In this document: piece after piece, positions 18,437-26,566 of the stretch
Layout of the letters: every line of letters begins with the position of its first letter
Numbering within the stretch: the first letter of the stretch is position 1
Assembly: GCA_913048295.1 (NCBI GenBank)
Contig: CAJWWK010000008.1
Coordinates: 1 to 60,793, forward strand
Direction: 5' to 3'
DNA length: 60,793 nucleotides
Source: an uncultured Dehalococcoidia bacterium
GTDB lineage: Bacteria; Chloroflexota; Dehalococcoidia; Lucifugimonadales; Lucifugimonadaceae
Position numbers and translations under genes: made by a program
The notes under the pieces: model-generated
The model's input: the letters and a program-made list of their open reading frames with translations, nothing else
Databases searched by the model: none
Told to the model about the DNA's origin: nothing

Positions 18437-18828
18437 TTGACTTTGGTCCTTCCGGCTTTTGAAAATCGAACCTTGAACCCGGAATCGAGCTCCGGTTCGA
18501 ATTGGGATGTGATCGCGACACCGAACCCGCGCCACACCTTTGCGCCATAGCTGCGCATTGGCCACGATTATACGCCCGCGTTTGGAGATAAATCGGAATA
18601 TGAGGGCGAATTGACCAGGGGGGTGCCGAGGGTAATCGGGTACGAAAAGGCGGCGAAAAATGCGAACGAATCTTTTGGATTTGCCCGTTTCGAGAGCTGC
18701 ACGTTCAGTGGAGGTTCATCAGTCCAGCAAGTTTGAAGTAATCAACTTTCTTCGACACACAGATCGGAAACATCGCACAGGTTCGGTATCTCGTCGATAG
18801 GAATGAGAAATAGCAAACCTTTCCGGCC
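18437..18828 (-). promoter_or_regulatory. Leader and promoter region of the pdxS operon
   Basis: About 390 bp without a gene. On the minus strand a perfect TATAAT -10 box lies at 18572-18567, about 130 nt before the pdxS ATG; the -35 region is poor. The leader contains an imperfect inverted repeat GAACCCGGA / TCCGGTTC around 18472-18497 that could form a hairpin. I recognise no known riboswitch class. The rest (18600-18828) shows nothing I can name. Confidence 0.45.
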
Positions 18829-18860
18829 AAAAGAAAACCCGTGGCGATGTGCGCCACGGG
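18829..18860 (-). terminator. Rho-independent terminator of gap
   Basis: Read on the minus strand, a 9-bp stem CCCGTGGCG / CGCCACGGG (18852-18860 with 18838-18846) is followed by TTTTCTTTT. It lies 35 bp after the gap stop codon. Confidence 0.9.
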
Positions 18861-18894
18861 CAGCCATGCGATTACAACGGCTTCTGGTCGCTAA

Positions 18895-19911
18895 CTAAAT
18901 ACCCTTTTCGACCATGAAGTTGGCGAGGTCGGCGGTCCTGGAGGAGTAGCCCCACTCGTTGTCGTACCAGCCGACAACTTTGACGAAGCCGGCGCCTACT
19001 GCCGATGTCGCAAGCGAATCGATGGTGGCGGAGTTGGGGTTGCCAATGTAGTCGACCGAAACAAGTGGTTCATCGGAGTAGCCGAGGATTCCGTGCAGGC
19101 TTTTCATCGAAGCCTCCCGGTACGCCTTGTTTACGTCATCCAGCGACGCATCGCTCTCGAGCTTCACGGTGAGGTCGGTCACTGAACCCGTGATGACCGG
19201 CACGCGATAGGCCATCCCGTCGATCTTACCTTCGAGTTCCGGTATCACGAGTGTCACGGCCTTCGCGGCGCCAGTAGTCGTTGGAATGATGCTGTTGGCC
19301 GCTGCCCTTGCACGTCGGAGGTCGTCGTGGACCTGGTCGAGGATTTTCTGGTCGTTCGTGTAGGCATGGATGGTCGACATCAGTGCGCTTTCGATACCAA
19401 AACTGTCCTGCAGAACCTTGGCCATCGTCGCCACGCAGTTCGTTGTGCATGACGCGTTCGAAACGACGTTGTGCGCGGCCGGATCGTAGCTATCGTCGTT
19501 TACGCCGAGCACGATCGTCAGGTCTTCGTTCTTGGCGGGAGCCGAAATGATCACTTTCTTTGCACCGCCGGTAAGGTGCCCGGCAGCTTTTGTCGCGTCG
19601 GTGAAGAAGCCAGTGGACTCGATCACGATGTCGACGCCCTCATTGCCCCACTTGATGGCTGAAGGGTCGCGTTCGGAGAACGATGCAACGGCCCGCCCAT
19701 CGATCTTCAGCGCTCCACCCTCGGCCTCAACGGTGCCGGGGTAGCGACCGTAGGTGGAATCGAACTTGAACAGGTGTGCGTTGGTCGCGGCATCGCCGAG
19801 ATCGTTTACGGCAACTACTTCGAGCGTGTCCGGGTGCCGCTCCGAAATGGTGCGAAACACCTGCCTGCCGATGCGCCCGAACCCGTTTATTCCAACCTTT
19901 GTTTTCGCCAT
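18895..19911 (-). CDS. gap: Glyceraldehyde-3-phosphate dehydrogenase, type I
   Basis: 338 residues. NAD-binding start [23 protein letters not shown], catalytic SNASCTTNC with the active-site cysteine, HAYTNDQ, the phosphate-site [18 protein letters not shown], and the C-terminal [12 protein letters not shown] glycolytic/gluconeogenic enzyme. Start ATG 19911 is preceded by AAAGGA at six bases; the TTG two codons upstream (19917) overlaps the ribosome site. No pgk or tpi gene adjoins; it is monocistronic, with its own terminator. Upstream is a short inverted repeat TGAACC / GGTTCA (19999-20019) of unknown role. Confidence 0.97.
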   Translation of the reverse strand: MAKTKVGINGFGRIGRQVFRTISERHPDTLEVVAVNDLGDAATNAHLFKFDSTYGRYPGTVEAEGGALKIDGRAVASFSERDPSAIKWGNEGVDIVIESTGFFTDATKAAGHLTGGAKKVIISAPAKNEDLTIVLGVNDDSYDPAAHNVVSNASCTTNCVATMAKVLQDSFGIESALMSTIHAYTNDQKILDQVHDDLRRARAAANSIIPTTTGAAKAVTLVIPELEGKIDGMAYRVPVITGSVTDLTVKLESDASLDDVNKAYREASMKSLHGILGYSDEPLVSVDYIGNPNSATIDSLATSAVGAGFVKVVGWYDNEWGYSSRTADLANFMVEKGI

Positions 19912-20041
19912 GTTCAATCCTTTGTTTCCGGAGATTTATTACTGAATATTGTGCCCGATTTTCGCCACGTTTTACGTTTTTGCTGCCAGATGTGCCGCTG
20001 AACCTTGCAGCGAGGTTCAAACAGGCCCAATTTTTAGCTTG

Positions 20042-20539
20042 CTAAAGGCCCCGCGCTTTATTAGCAGCTGAAATCGCGATTTCAACGGCCGCCGCCGGGC
20101 TCTCAGCCCTGATAATCGACGCATCCGGGGCGCCATCCCGGCTTAGTTCCCATGTGTTAAGACCGACGACCGTCTTACCGTCGGCAATTGAGTGGCCGAT
20201 CTCCGAGAGGGTCCCGAAGGCCCCGGCAATTGCAATCACCGCATCGCCGGTCTTTACCACGACGGCGTTCCTGGCATAACCGAGTCCCGTCGGAATCGGT
20301 ATGTCGATCCACTCGTTGGCCGCTTCGTGGTCGTCGCCCGGCAGCACCCCGATCGTACGTCCACCGGCCTGCCTGGCACCGCGGGAAACGGCCTCCATCA
20401 CCCCATTAAGGCCACCGCACACCACTGTTGCGCCGCGCTCCGCGAGCAGGCGGCCTACCTCTTCCGCCGCGTTTAGCGCCGATTCAGGCGCTTCGTTGCC
20501 CGCGCCTATCACTGCTATAAAAATTGGGCGTTGTGCCAC
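20042..20539 (-). CDS. LOG-family / TIGR00725-type nucleotide-binding protein
   Basis: 165 residues. The family hallmarks are [13 protein letters not shown] at the start, [18 protein letters not shown] (the PGGxGTxxE-type region in its TIGR00725 variant), [14 protein letters not shown], and [17 protein letters not shown]. Related proteins were first labelled lysine decarboxylases, then cytokinin-type phosphoribohydrolases or molybdenum-cofactor carriers; a precise role cannot be set here. GTG start at 20539, overlapping the end of rph by 25 nt, so the two are coupled. This slot downstream of rph is usually taken by the RdgB/HAM1 pyrophosphatase, so a nucleotide-hygiene role is conceivable. 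Confidence 0.82.
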   Translation of the reverse strand: MAQRPIFIAVIGAGNEAPESALNAAEEVGRLLAERGATVVCGGLNGVMEAVSRGARQAGGRTIGVLPGDDHEAANEWIDIPIPTGLGYARNAVVVKTGDAVIAIAGAFGTLSEIGHSIADGKTVVGLNTWELSRDGAPDASIIRAESPAAAVEIAISAANKARGL

Positions 20540-21270
20540 GAGTAGCTTCCAATGGCTGCGCGCTGCGCTGCCAGGAGGTTCTTGATGCCCGAATCGGCAA
20601 GTTCGAGCATCTGTTCGAGCTGGTTGCGATCGAATGTCGCCTCTTCACCGGTGCCCTGTAGCTCCACGAACTCACCGCCGCCGGTCATCACAACGTTCAT
20701 ATCGACGTCTGCTGCCGAATCTTCGTTGTAGTCGAGGTCGAGCACGGCATCGCCATCGACTATTCCAACGCTGATCGCAGCGATCTGGTCTTTAAGCGGA
20801 ATCGCTTTGAGCTTGCCTGCCTCGATAAGTCCGGCCAGGGCCAGGTGGAGCGCTACGTAAGCACCGGTAATGGAGGCTGTCCTCGTGCCCCCGTCGGCCC
20901 GCAGGACATCGCAGTCGAGCAGAATCGAAATCTCTCCGAGCGCTGGAAGATCGGTGATTGCCCGCAGCGCACGGCCGATCAGCCGCTGGATCTCCTGTGT
21001 CCTTCCCCCGATAGTGCCGCGCTCCCGGCGAACTCGCTCGGTGGTCGACCGGGGTAGCATCGAGTATTCCGCGGTCACCCAGCCGGTGCCTTTCCCGCGC
21101 ATCCACGGCGGCACCTGGAGTTCAACGGTTGCGGCGCACATCACGCGTGTATTCCCGGTTTCGATAAGGGCTGAACCTTCAGCGTCGGGCACATACCCGG
21201 GGATGATTTTGACCGGCCGCTGTTCGGATACTGACCGGCCGCCCGAACGGACGAGCGATAGGGATGACAT
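20515..21270 (-). CDS. rph: Ribonuclease PH
   Basis: 251 residues. Phosphorolytic 3' exonuclease that trims tRNA 3' ends. Motifs: [34 protein letters not shown] (RNA-binding arginines), [38 protein letters not shown] with the catalytic/phosphate residues, [25 protein letters not shown], and [16 protein letters not shown]. The C-terminus is complete. ATG start at 21270; the leader just upstream reads CCCTCC rather than a Shine-Dalgarno, so translation initiation looks weak. Confidence 0.96.
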   Translation of the reverse strand: MSSLSLVRSGGRSVSEQRPVKIIPGYVPDAEGSALIETGNTRVMCAATVELQVPPWMRGKGTGWVTAEYSMLPRSTTERVRRERGTIGGRTQEIQRLIGRALRAITDLPALGEISILLDCDVLRADGGTRTASITGAYVALHLALAGLIEAGKLKAIPLKDQIAAISVGIVDGDAVLDLDYNEDSAADVDMNVVMTGGGEFVELQGTGEEATFDRNQLEQMLELADSGIKNLLAAQRAAIGSYSWHNAQFL

Positions 21271-21534
21271 TTAGGAGGGTTCCAGAAGCTAATGTGTTCT
21301 TGAAATTTGGACCGGGCAACGAGTCTAGCAGTGGAATCCGATTGCACCGGGCACATATTCATGCTGCGCGGACCTGTTCGCACCGGGGCCGGTGATATTA
21401 AGGACGCTTTTCGGTTCGGGACGAAAATCCAGCGGGGCTATCTTCGGATAATGTTGATCGATCAAAATTTTTACGGACTCGTTTTTTTCTGATCCCCAGT
21501 TTGAACCGTAATTAGAACGGGGAGGTTACTGGTA

Positions 21535-22449
21535 ATGCGAATCGCGATTATGGGCGCGGGTGCGGTCGGCGGGTACTTTGGCGGCGTGCTGGCGAATCAT
21601 GGCGAAGACGTTGTCTTGATCGCCCGGGGCGCGCACGGCGAGGCGATCGCAAATAGCGGCCTGCAGGTGGACAGCCACTGGGGCAACTTCAACGTGAAGG
21701 TTGATGTGACCGACGACCCTTCAACTGCCGGCACAGTAGAGCTAATCCTGCATTGCACCAAGCTCTATTCAAACGCTGAAGCACTGCCCGCTCTTGCCGG
21801 CATGGTCGGCGGCGATACCAATATTCTCACTATTCAAAACGGCGTAACGAGCGGTGCAACCGTGGCGAGCCATTACGGCTGGGACCGCGTTTTACAGGGC
21901 GCAACATATATCGAATCGGGAATTATCGGCCCCGGGCACATCAATCAGACCGGCTCGGTCGCGAGGATCGAGTTTGGCGAGAACGATGGGTCGTCAACGC
22001 CGCGCACCGAGGCCATACGAGGCCTTTTCGAAAAACCGGGCATCCAGGTCGAAGTGAGCAGCAACATCGTCGATACGCTGTGGAGCAAGCTGGTGTCTGT
22101 CGGAGCGATCGGGACACTCATGACTGCGGCGCGAGCTTCACTTCCCGAGATACTTGCCAGTCCGCACGGTGAAGCAACCATCCGGATGCTGATGGAGGAG
22201 ATTGTCGCAGTGGGGCAATCGCAGGGTGTGACCTTCCCGCCGCGCTGCGTCGAGTCGAAACTTGAGGGAGCGAAAGCCGAGGCTGACGAATTCCAGTCCT
22301 CACTCCAGTACGACCTGTCGATCGGAAAACCGCTTGAACTCGACGAGCTGCTCGGCGCTGTCGTGGAGATGGCAGGTGAGTCCGGCATCCCGGTTCCCGC
22401 AAGCGCGGCGCTCGTCTCGGTGCTTGACAGGTTCAAACACGGCTCTTAG
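21535..22449 (+). CDS. 2-dehydropantoate 2-reductase family protein
   Basis: 304 residues. NADPH-binding MGAGAVGGYFGGVLA at the N-terminus, then VVLIARG, HCTKLYSN, ILTIQNGV, the catalytic region SNIVDTLWSKLVSVGAIGTLMTA with the family lysine, and a C-terminal SSLQYDLSIGKPLELDELLGAVVEMAG, the ketopantoate-reductase ending. GGGGAGG lies nine bases before the ATG. In pantothenate synthesis the enzyme makes pantoate, but many genomes carry paralogues of unknown substrate; no panB/panC is nearby, so I leave the symbol empty. The next gene (RraA type) follows 46 bp downstream. Confidence 0.85.
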   Translation: MRIAIMGAGAVGGYFGGVLANHGEDVVLIARGAHGEAIANSGLQVDSHWGNFNVKVDVTDDPSTAGTVELILHCTKLYSNAEALPALAGMVGGDTNILTIQNGVTSGATVASHYGWDRVLQGATYIESGIIGPGHINQTGSVARIEFGENDGSSTPRTEAIRGLFEKPGIQVEVSSNIVDTLWSKLVSVGAIGTLMTAARASLPEILASPHGEATIRMLMEEIVAVGQSQGVTFPPRCVESKLEGAKAEADEFQSSLQYDLSIGKPLELDELLGAVVEMAGESGIPVPASAALVSVLDRFKHGS

Positions 22450-22495
22450 TACGCACATTTTTTTACTCAGTAATTAGACAATCCCGGAGATAACA

Positions 22496-23215
22496 GTGGC
22501 AACCGCAACCGCAATTTCAGATGAAACTCTGGCGAAGCTCGGCGAACTCCCCACGCAGACGCTGATCGACGGCCTGTGGGTGGACAACTGGCCGCAGTCA
22601 ATGATCCACGGGGCACGCCCGATCTTCCCCGGCCAGAAAATGGTCGGCCGGGCCGTCACGCTCCGATTCGTGTACCACCGCCCCGACATCCTGGCCGACA
22701 AGCCCAAGGCCGAGGATTCGCCTGAGTACGTGGCATTCGAGTTGTGCGGTCCCAATGAGGTGCTCGTCGCTTCGGCGGTCGGGCCCTGGGAATCGATCGG
22801 TGGCGACATAAAGTTCTACCGGCTGGCCCAGCTCAAGGTCGGTGGCCTCGTTACAGACGGTTCGGTGCGTGACACGGCCGAGCTAAAGGACTACGGCTTC
22901 CCGGTATTCGCACACTCTTCGACTGCCAAGCAGGGGCCAGCCGTCATGCAGCCGTGGGCTGTAAACGAGGTGATTTCGTGTGGTGGGGTGGTTGTTCGAC
23001 CGGGCGACGCGATCATTGGCGATGACGACGGCGTGGTGGTGGTCCCGGCGGTTATGGCGGAGCGCGTTCTGGAGATCGCTGCCGAGCGGGAAGAGGTCGA
23101 GCAGGTCATCAAAAAGGAACTGCGGAAGAACCCTGGCTCGCCCGGCAAGTACTACCCGTTCAACGACGCCACCTGGAAACTTTTCGAAGAGTACAAGTCG
23201 CGCGGCGAGGCGTGA
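22496..23215 (+). CDS. RraA-family aldolase/decarboxylase-like protein
   Basis: 239 residues from a GTG start preceded by CGGAG. The family signature is visible: TLIDGLW, GRAVTLRF, GGDIKFYRLAQLKVGGLVTDGSVRDTAELKDYGFPVFA (the conserved Gly-rich strand and the R-D pair binding substrate and metal), VVVRPGDAIIGDDDGVVVVP with the acidic metal ligands. Relatives are 4-hydroxy-4-methyl-2-oxoglutarate / 4-carboxy-4-hydroxy-2-oxoadipate aldolases; the E. coli RraA binds RNase E. The catabolic aldolase role is likelier in this enzyme-rich context. It is probably co-transcribed with the reductase upstream. Confidence 0.85.
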   Translation: MATATAISDETLAKLGELPTQTLIDGLWVDNWPQSMIHGARPIFPGQKMVGRAVTLRFVYHRPDILADKPKAEDSPEYVAFELCGPNEVLVASAVGPWESIGGDIKFYRLAQLKVGGLVTDGSVRDTAELKDYGFPVFAHSSTAKQGPAVMQPWAVNEVISCGGVVVRPGDAIIGDDDGVVVVPAVMAERVLEIAAEREEVEQVIKKELRKNPGSPGKYYPFNDATWKLFEEYKSRGEA

Positions 23216-23325
23216 GGCTGAGTATCGCTGCTTACCGGGTCTGATCACTGGTGTCGACGCGTCGAACTCAATTCGGCGGGTTATTGACTCTCGGTCCGGC
23301 AAACCGATATGCAAAATCATTCATT

Positions 23326-23360
23326 AAAAAAAGGTCTGGCGTTTTCGCAGCCAGACCTTT
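23326..23360. terminator. Bidirectional rho-independent terminator
   Basis: Stem GGTCTGGC (23333-23340) / GCCAGACC (23350-23357). It is flanked by AAAAAAA on the left and TTT on the right, so it serves the RraA-like gene on the plus strand and, more strongly (seven U), the DUF4395 gene on the minus strand. Confidence 0.9.
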
Positions 23361-23381
23361 CCCCAATTAGGAGCTACACCG

Positions 23382-23936
23382 TTAGCCCACAAGCGGCGTA
23401 CCGTCGGGGCGGAGTCCGCGGGCAGCCATGCGTCGTGCGCGGCTATCAAAGTTGGCGCAGTCTTCGCAGACGCTCTCGGGAATGATGCCCCGGTTGATGA
23501 GGAACCCGAATATCGCGCAGCCTAGGCAGAAGCCGAAGATGCTTTCGAGTCCGGCAGCGAAGATAAGGCCTCCGAGAACGATATAGGCAACACCGTTCAG
23601 ACCGAACCCGAGCGACAACACCGCTGCACTAACGCTGAAAGCGATGCCCATAGTTGCGGCAAAGCGTTTTGGGGGACCGGCGACCGGTCGGTAGGGGAGG
23701 CGAAACCTCGGGACAATCACCTTTGTGACGAGTATCGCAAGCGGGCTGAGACGGGGTCCGGCCAGCACCCGCGCTATGAATCCGTAGGCCAGCACCAGGG
23801 TGATGAGGGGCTGGTCGAAAACGATAGTTGCAACTGCCATTATCACCACGCCACCTGCCACCGACCGGGCCACGCTGGCGTTCATTGGGTGAGGGAAGCT
23901 GAAAAACGCATCTTTTTGAGGTGTGATTGTTGTCAT
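23382..23936 (-). CDS. DUF4395 membrane protein
   Basis: 184 residues with about four hydrophobic segments (around 25-50, 60-75, 90-115, 118-140). The family-typical motif ESIFGFCLGCAIFGFL carries a CxxC-like cysteine pair, and a second pair VCEDC lies near the C-terminus. RLSPLAILVTKVIVPRF is also typical of DUF4395. The cysteines suggest a thiol or metal role at the membrane; in other genomes such proteins sit next to thioredoxin-like or sulfurtransferase genes (family knowledge), but not here. Function unknown. Confidence 0.82.
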   Translation of the reverse strand: MTTITPQKDAFFSFPHPMNASVARSVAGGVVIMAVATIVFDQPLITLVLAYGFIARVLAGPRLSPLAILVTKVIVPRFRLPYRPVAGPPKRFAATMGIAFSVSAAVLSLGFGLNGVAYIVLGGLIFAAGLESIFGFCLGCAIFGFLINRGIIPESVCEDCANFDSRARRMAARGLRPDGTPLVG

Positions 23937-23979
23937 TATTGAATTTTATGAATTTCTGGCCTGATCCAGAACTTGCCAA

Positions 23980-24008
23980 ATAAAAACCCCTCACATTAGA
24001 TGCGAGGG
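23980..24008 (-). terminator. Minus-strand terminator with no gene immediately upstream
   Basis: Reading the minus strand, a 10-bp stem CCCCTCGCAT / ATGTGAGGGG (with one G-U pair) and a CTA loop is followed by TTTTTA. The nearest minus-strand gene upstream ends at 24780, over 770 bp away, and DUF4395 starts only about 45 bp downstream. It therefore either ends a short non-coding transcript or acts as an attenuator in the DUF4395 leader. Confidence 0.75.
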
Positions 24009-24480
24009 GCGGCGGTCAAGGTCGTTTCGTGCGCGAGCCTAAAGTGCCGTCTCCTCGGTGGTGAAACAGCAACAGGGACACTTTGTGCGGAATGGTGCGC
24101 GTGAAAGGTAAATGCTCATATCACTAGAAGCGTAACTCCAAACGGCCCGTCAACGCAATTCGTATCGACCCCTGCTCGTGAAGAAAATCTGTAAAGACGT
24201 TCGCAACGTCAGACGTTCGTTTTCTAAAGAAACTCCTACAAACGTCCGACTTGACCCTCACAAGCGTCTGTTTTCATAGAGGTTATACGGACTAAGGCGG
24301 TTCAATTACTCGGCGTTACAGCCGGTGATTCCCCGGCAAGAACTGAACCCTGATTACGTCAGTGCCGATTGGACAATATATAGGCCTTCGGGCCGTGCGG
24401 TCTCCTCATCCGTATTGGTGGAGTCGGCCCACGAACAGTGATATTGCTGTCGTGGACCGGCCCCATCATGTTTTCAGAGG
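24009..24480. other. Non-coding stretch with a cluster of GACGTT half-sites
   Basis: No protein or known RNA recognised. At 24196-24217 the half-site GACGTT/AACGTC occurs three times in alternating orientation (GACGTT-CGC-AACGTC-A-GACGTT), and AACGTC occurs again at 24241-24246, with CGTCTG near 24265. This pattern looks like an operator array or a structured RNA. A GC-poor region to 24300 precedes GCCGGTGATTCCCCGGC (24321-24337), a short hairpin. Confidence 0.4.
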
Positions 24481-24484
24481 GTTG

Positions 24485-24772
24485 TGCTTCGGGCGTGAGC
24501 GTTATGTTCCGGGCGTTCATTATCAACTCCGGGCGCAATCGGATTGCTTGGTCGCAGCTGCAATCTACCCTCCGCTAACCCCTCCCGAAGGAGGGGGACA
24601 GCGCGGGGTGCTGGCTATAGGCGTATTAGCTTAGTGCGTGTGTTTTTTAAAACCGGGCGCACATTCGTGCTTGCCAGATGACTGGCGTGAGCAAATAGCG
24701 CGTCGCATATCTCCCCCTCTCGGTCTACCCCGGTCCGGTGGAGAGGGCGTCACGCTTCGGTCGAAATCACTG
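24485..24772. repeat. Mosaic intergenic repeat, copy C (longest)
   Basis: Contains modules of both other copies: TTCCGGGCG and CTCCGGGCG runs; GCTTGGTCGC and GCTGCAATCTACCCTCC (24546-24573, as in copy B); the palindrome ACCCCTCCCGAAGGAGGGG (24578-24596, as in copy A); CCGGGCGCACATTCGTGC (from 24653, as in B); GCGCGTCGCATATCTCC (24698-24714, as in A); and GGAGAGGGCGT near 24740. It lies directly at the 3' end of the methyltransferase-DUF371 gene. Confidence 0.72.
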
Positions 24773-24779
24773 ACCGGGT

Positions 24780-25886
24780 CTATTTCTGTTTGACCGTAAC
24801 CATTATTGATGCGTCTGGATCAGACAGGCTGCGAATAAAGCTTCGGGTGAATTGCGAGGCGGGCTTGTCTAAATCGACTGCAAATGTTTGCTCGGTGGGC
24901 AGTCGCGACTTCCGAAATATCATCCGTTCAGAATCCCCGTACGCTGGATTCACCGTGGCGTGGAACGTCTCGGAGGAGTCGCCGACCGCAATTTCAACTG
25001 TCACATTGCCCACGATATTTTGTAGATCGGCGAGAGAGAAGTCGGCTGCGACCCCGAGTACGCAGGTGGCCCGACCTGTGATCTCGTTATCGCGCGTGAA
25101 CTCTACAGTTTTATGGTGAGTACCTCGAATATTGGGATGACCCGAACACTTGAAGGTGTACGAGGCCGAATGCGTGCCAGCCAAATTCTTGCCAGAAGGA
25201 CTGGGGGGCGTATCACCCGTTTGACGTTGCAGTGGTCGCGTCGCCGTTGCCTCAATCTGGACGGCTTCCGCAAGCTGGTTTTGAGCCAGCTTTCTGGCCC
25301 ATGTAGTACCTATCTGCCGGATCTCCTCACTTCCGACGCGGCAAACGTCTGTGACCTGAAATCCCGATTGCTCGAGGCCTGGCATCACCACCGAATCAAG
25401 GTACGCGGGTGTCAATTCCGGTAAATCTGCCAGGACCAACGGTGTCGGCGCCCCTGCCGTCTGGTGATACAGAGAAAGTCTCAACGGTGCCCCCGGCATG
25501 CAGATCCGCCGTATGCTCGACAGAAGCTCGGGCTTGGGAACCACAATCCCGTGTAGCAACTCACCCCACGGTAAGTTCACGAACACCTCGTCGGCTATCG
25601 ACTGAAGTTCATCCGTAATCTCTTGAACGCGAGAGACCAAATACAGGATGTTGTCTTTTCCTCCGCGCGTCGGCTTGCGACGGACGCGCTTTGATTGCTT
25701 CAGAAGGTTGTCCTGGTTCGCGTCAATTCCGATGCAAAACGCGTCTGGTCGATCTGCTGCCAGCCGGTAGGCAAATTTACCGTCACCGGCACCGATATCG
25801 ACGATGACCGGGCGCCGCTCGCCTATCATTCCTTCTAGCTGAACGCGGGTTAAATTAGCGATCCGCCCGCCAACCAGGGCATTCAT
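24780..25886 (-). CDS. KamB/NpmA-like 16S rRNA (A1408-N1) methyltransferase fused to DUF371
   Basis: 368 residues, two parts. Residues 1-~212 match the aminoglycoside-resistance methyltransferases NpmA/KamB: SAM motif VDIGAGDGKFAYRLA (29-43), GIDANQ with the ribose-binding D55, RKPTRGGKDNILYLVS, and LPWGELLHG (105-113). The two tryptophans that sandwich A1408 in NpmA/KamB correspond to W107 and W196 (TTWARKL). After a Pro/Ser/Thr linker (~213-243), residues ~247-368 match DUF371, an uncharacterised and mainly archaeal domain: GHPNIRGTHHKTVEFTRDNE, then a GR-TCVLGVAADFSLADLQ strand and MIFRKS. The start at 25886 encodes MNALVGGRIANL, typical of the family. Predicted reaction: SAM-dependent N1 methylation of 16S A1408; the role of DUF371 is unknown. 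The gene is isolated, with repeats at its 3' end and a 680-bp gap to the divergent EF-G2 gene. I know of no described example of this fusion. Confidence 0.85.
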   Translation of the reverse strand: MNALVGGRIANLTRVQLEGMIGERRPVIVDIGAGDGKFAYRLAADRPDAFCIGIDANQDNLLKQSKRVRRKPTRGGKDNILYLVSRVQEITDELQSIADEVFVNLPWGELLHGIVVPKPELLSSIRRICMPGAPLRLSLYHQTAGAPTPLVLADLPELTPAYLDSVVMPGLEQSGFQVTDVCRVGSEEIRQIGTTWARKLAQNQLAEAVQIEATATRPLQRQTGDTPPSPSGKNLAGTHSASYTFKCSGHPNIRGTHHKTVEFTRDNEITGRATCVLGVAADFSLADLQNIVGNVTVEIAVGDSSETFHATVNPAYGDSERMIFRKSRLPTEQTFAVDLDKPASQFTRSFIRSLSDPDASIMVTVKQK

Positions 25887-26566
25887 ATTCCAAGTCGCGA
25901 ATTGCCGTGACTGCTATCAGAAATCTTCGCCCGGTATGTTAGGTATCGCAACGGCATAGAGAAATTGTGCGAGCAATAAGTGCTTCGCTACGCGTACTCG
26001 GGGCTCCGGATTATTCCGCACATTGGGCAGGGGCCTGGGTGCCAGAGCTCTGCCAGACATATCGCAAATCAAGACAGATTCCTACCCGGCGGGAGTCCTA
26101 GCTTAACTGCGAGAAATAGCGATTTAGATTAGGCCGCACAGTATATCAGTGCCATCTATCTGCATCTGCGATATTTTGCGTGCCACCCGCGGGTTTGATT
26201 CCAGCAAAAAGACACCGTTCAGTCTTTCTCTCAAAAAAAGAAAATCCTATCCCCCGAGGGTGCTATGCCAGTCAATTCTGAGCTGCTGAGAAGCGAGCCG
26301 GTTTCGATTGGAAGAACTCGATCCGGGGGGATGCTGCAAAAGCAACGTCACGGGGTGTCCGCCGGGCTATTTGGTCCAATACGCTGATCAGCTCTCGTAA
26401 AACGTCGCGGGGAGTACGCTGCGGGCTTCACAGAATTCACCTTTTGGACAGGGCGAAATTTACCTGTTTTTCGATTCCGGTGCTAACATCGGCGGCATAG
26501 CGAACTCGACCTATCGAGACGAGGCAGAAATCGTCCTATCGCCTCGGATATCAGGAGACACGAGGT
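25887..26566. other. 680-bp non-coding region between divergent genes
   Basis: Separates the methyltransferase-DUF371 gene (minus) from EF-G2 (plus). Stop codons are frequent in all frames and I find no tRNA, SRP RNA, tmRNA or known riboswitch. It is more AT-rich in the middle (26100-26260, with a run CTCAAAAAAAGAAAATCC near 26231) than the neighbours. It must carry both promoters; its length suggests extra regulation or an unrecognised RNA. Confidence 0.5.

Noticed and set aside
24301-24360. tRNA-like or cobalamin-riboswitch-like sequence (GGTTCAATTAC, GCCGGTGATTCCCCGGC)
   Set aside because: No matching acceptor or anticodon arms for a tRNA, and the B12-box core is absent; only a short hairpin remains.
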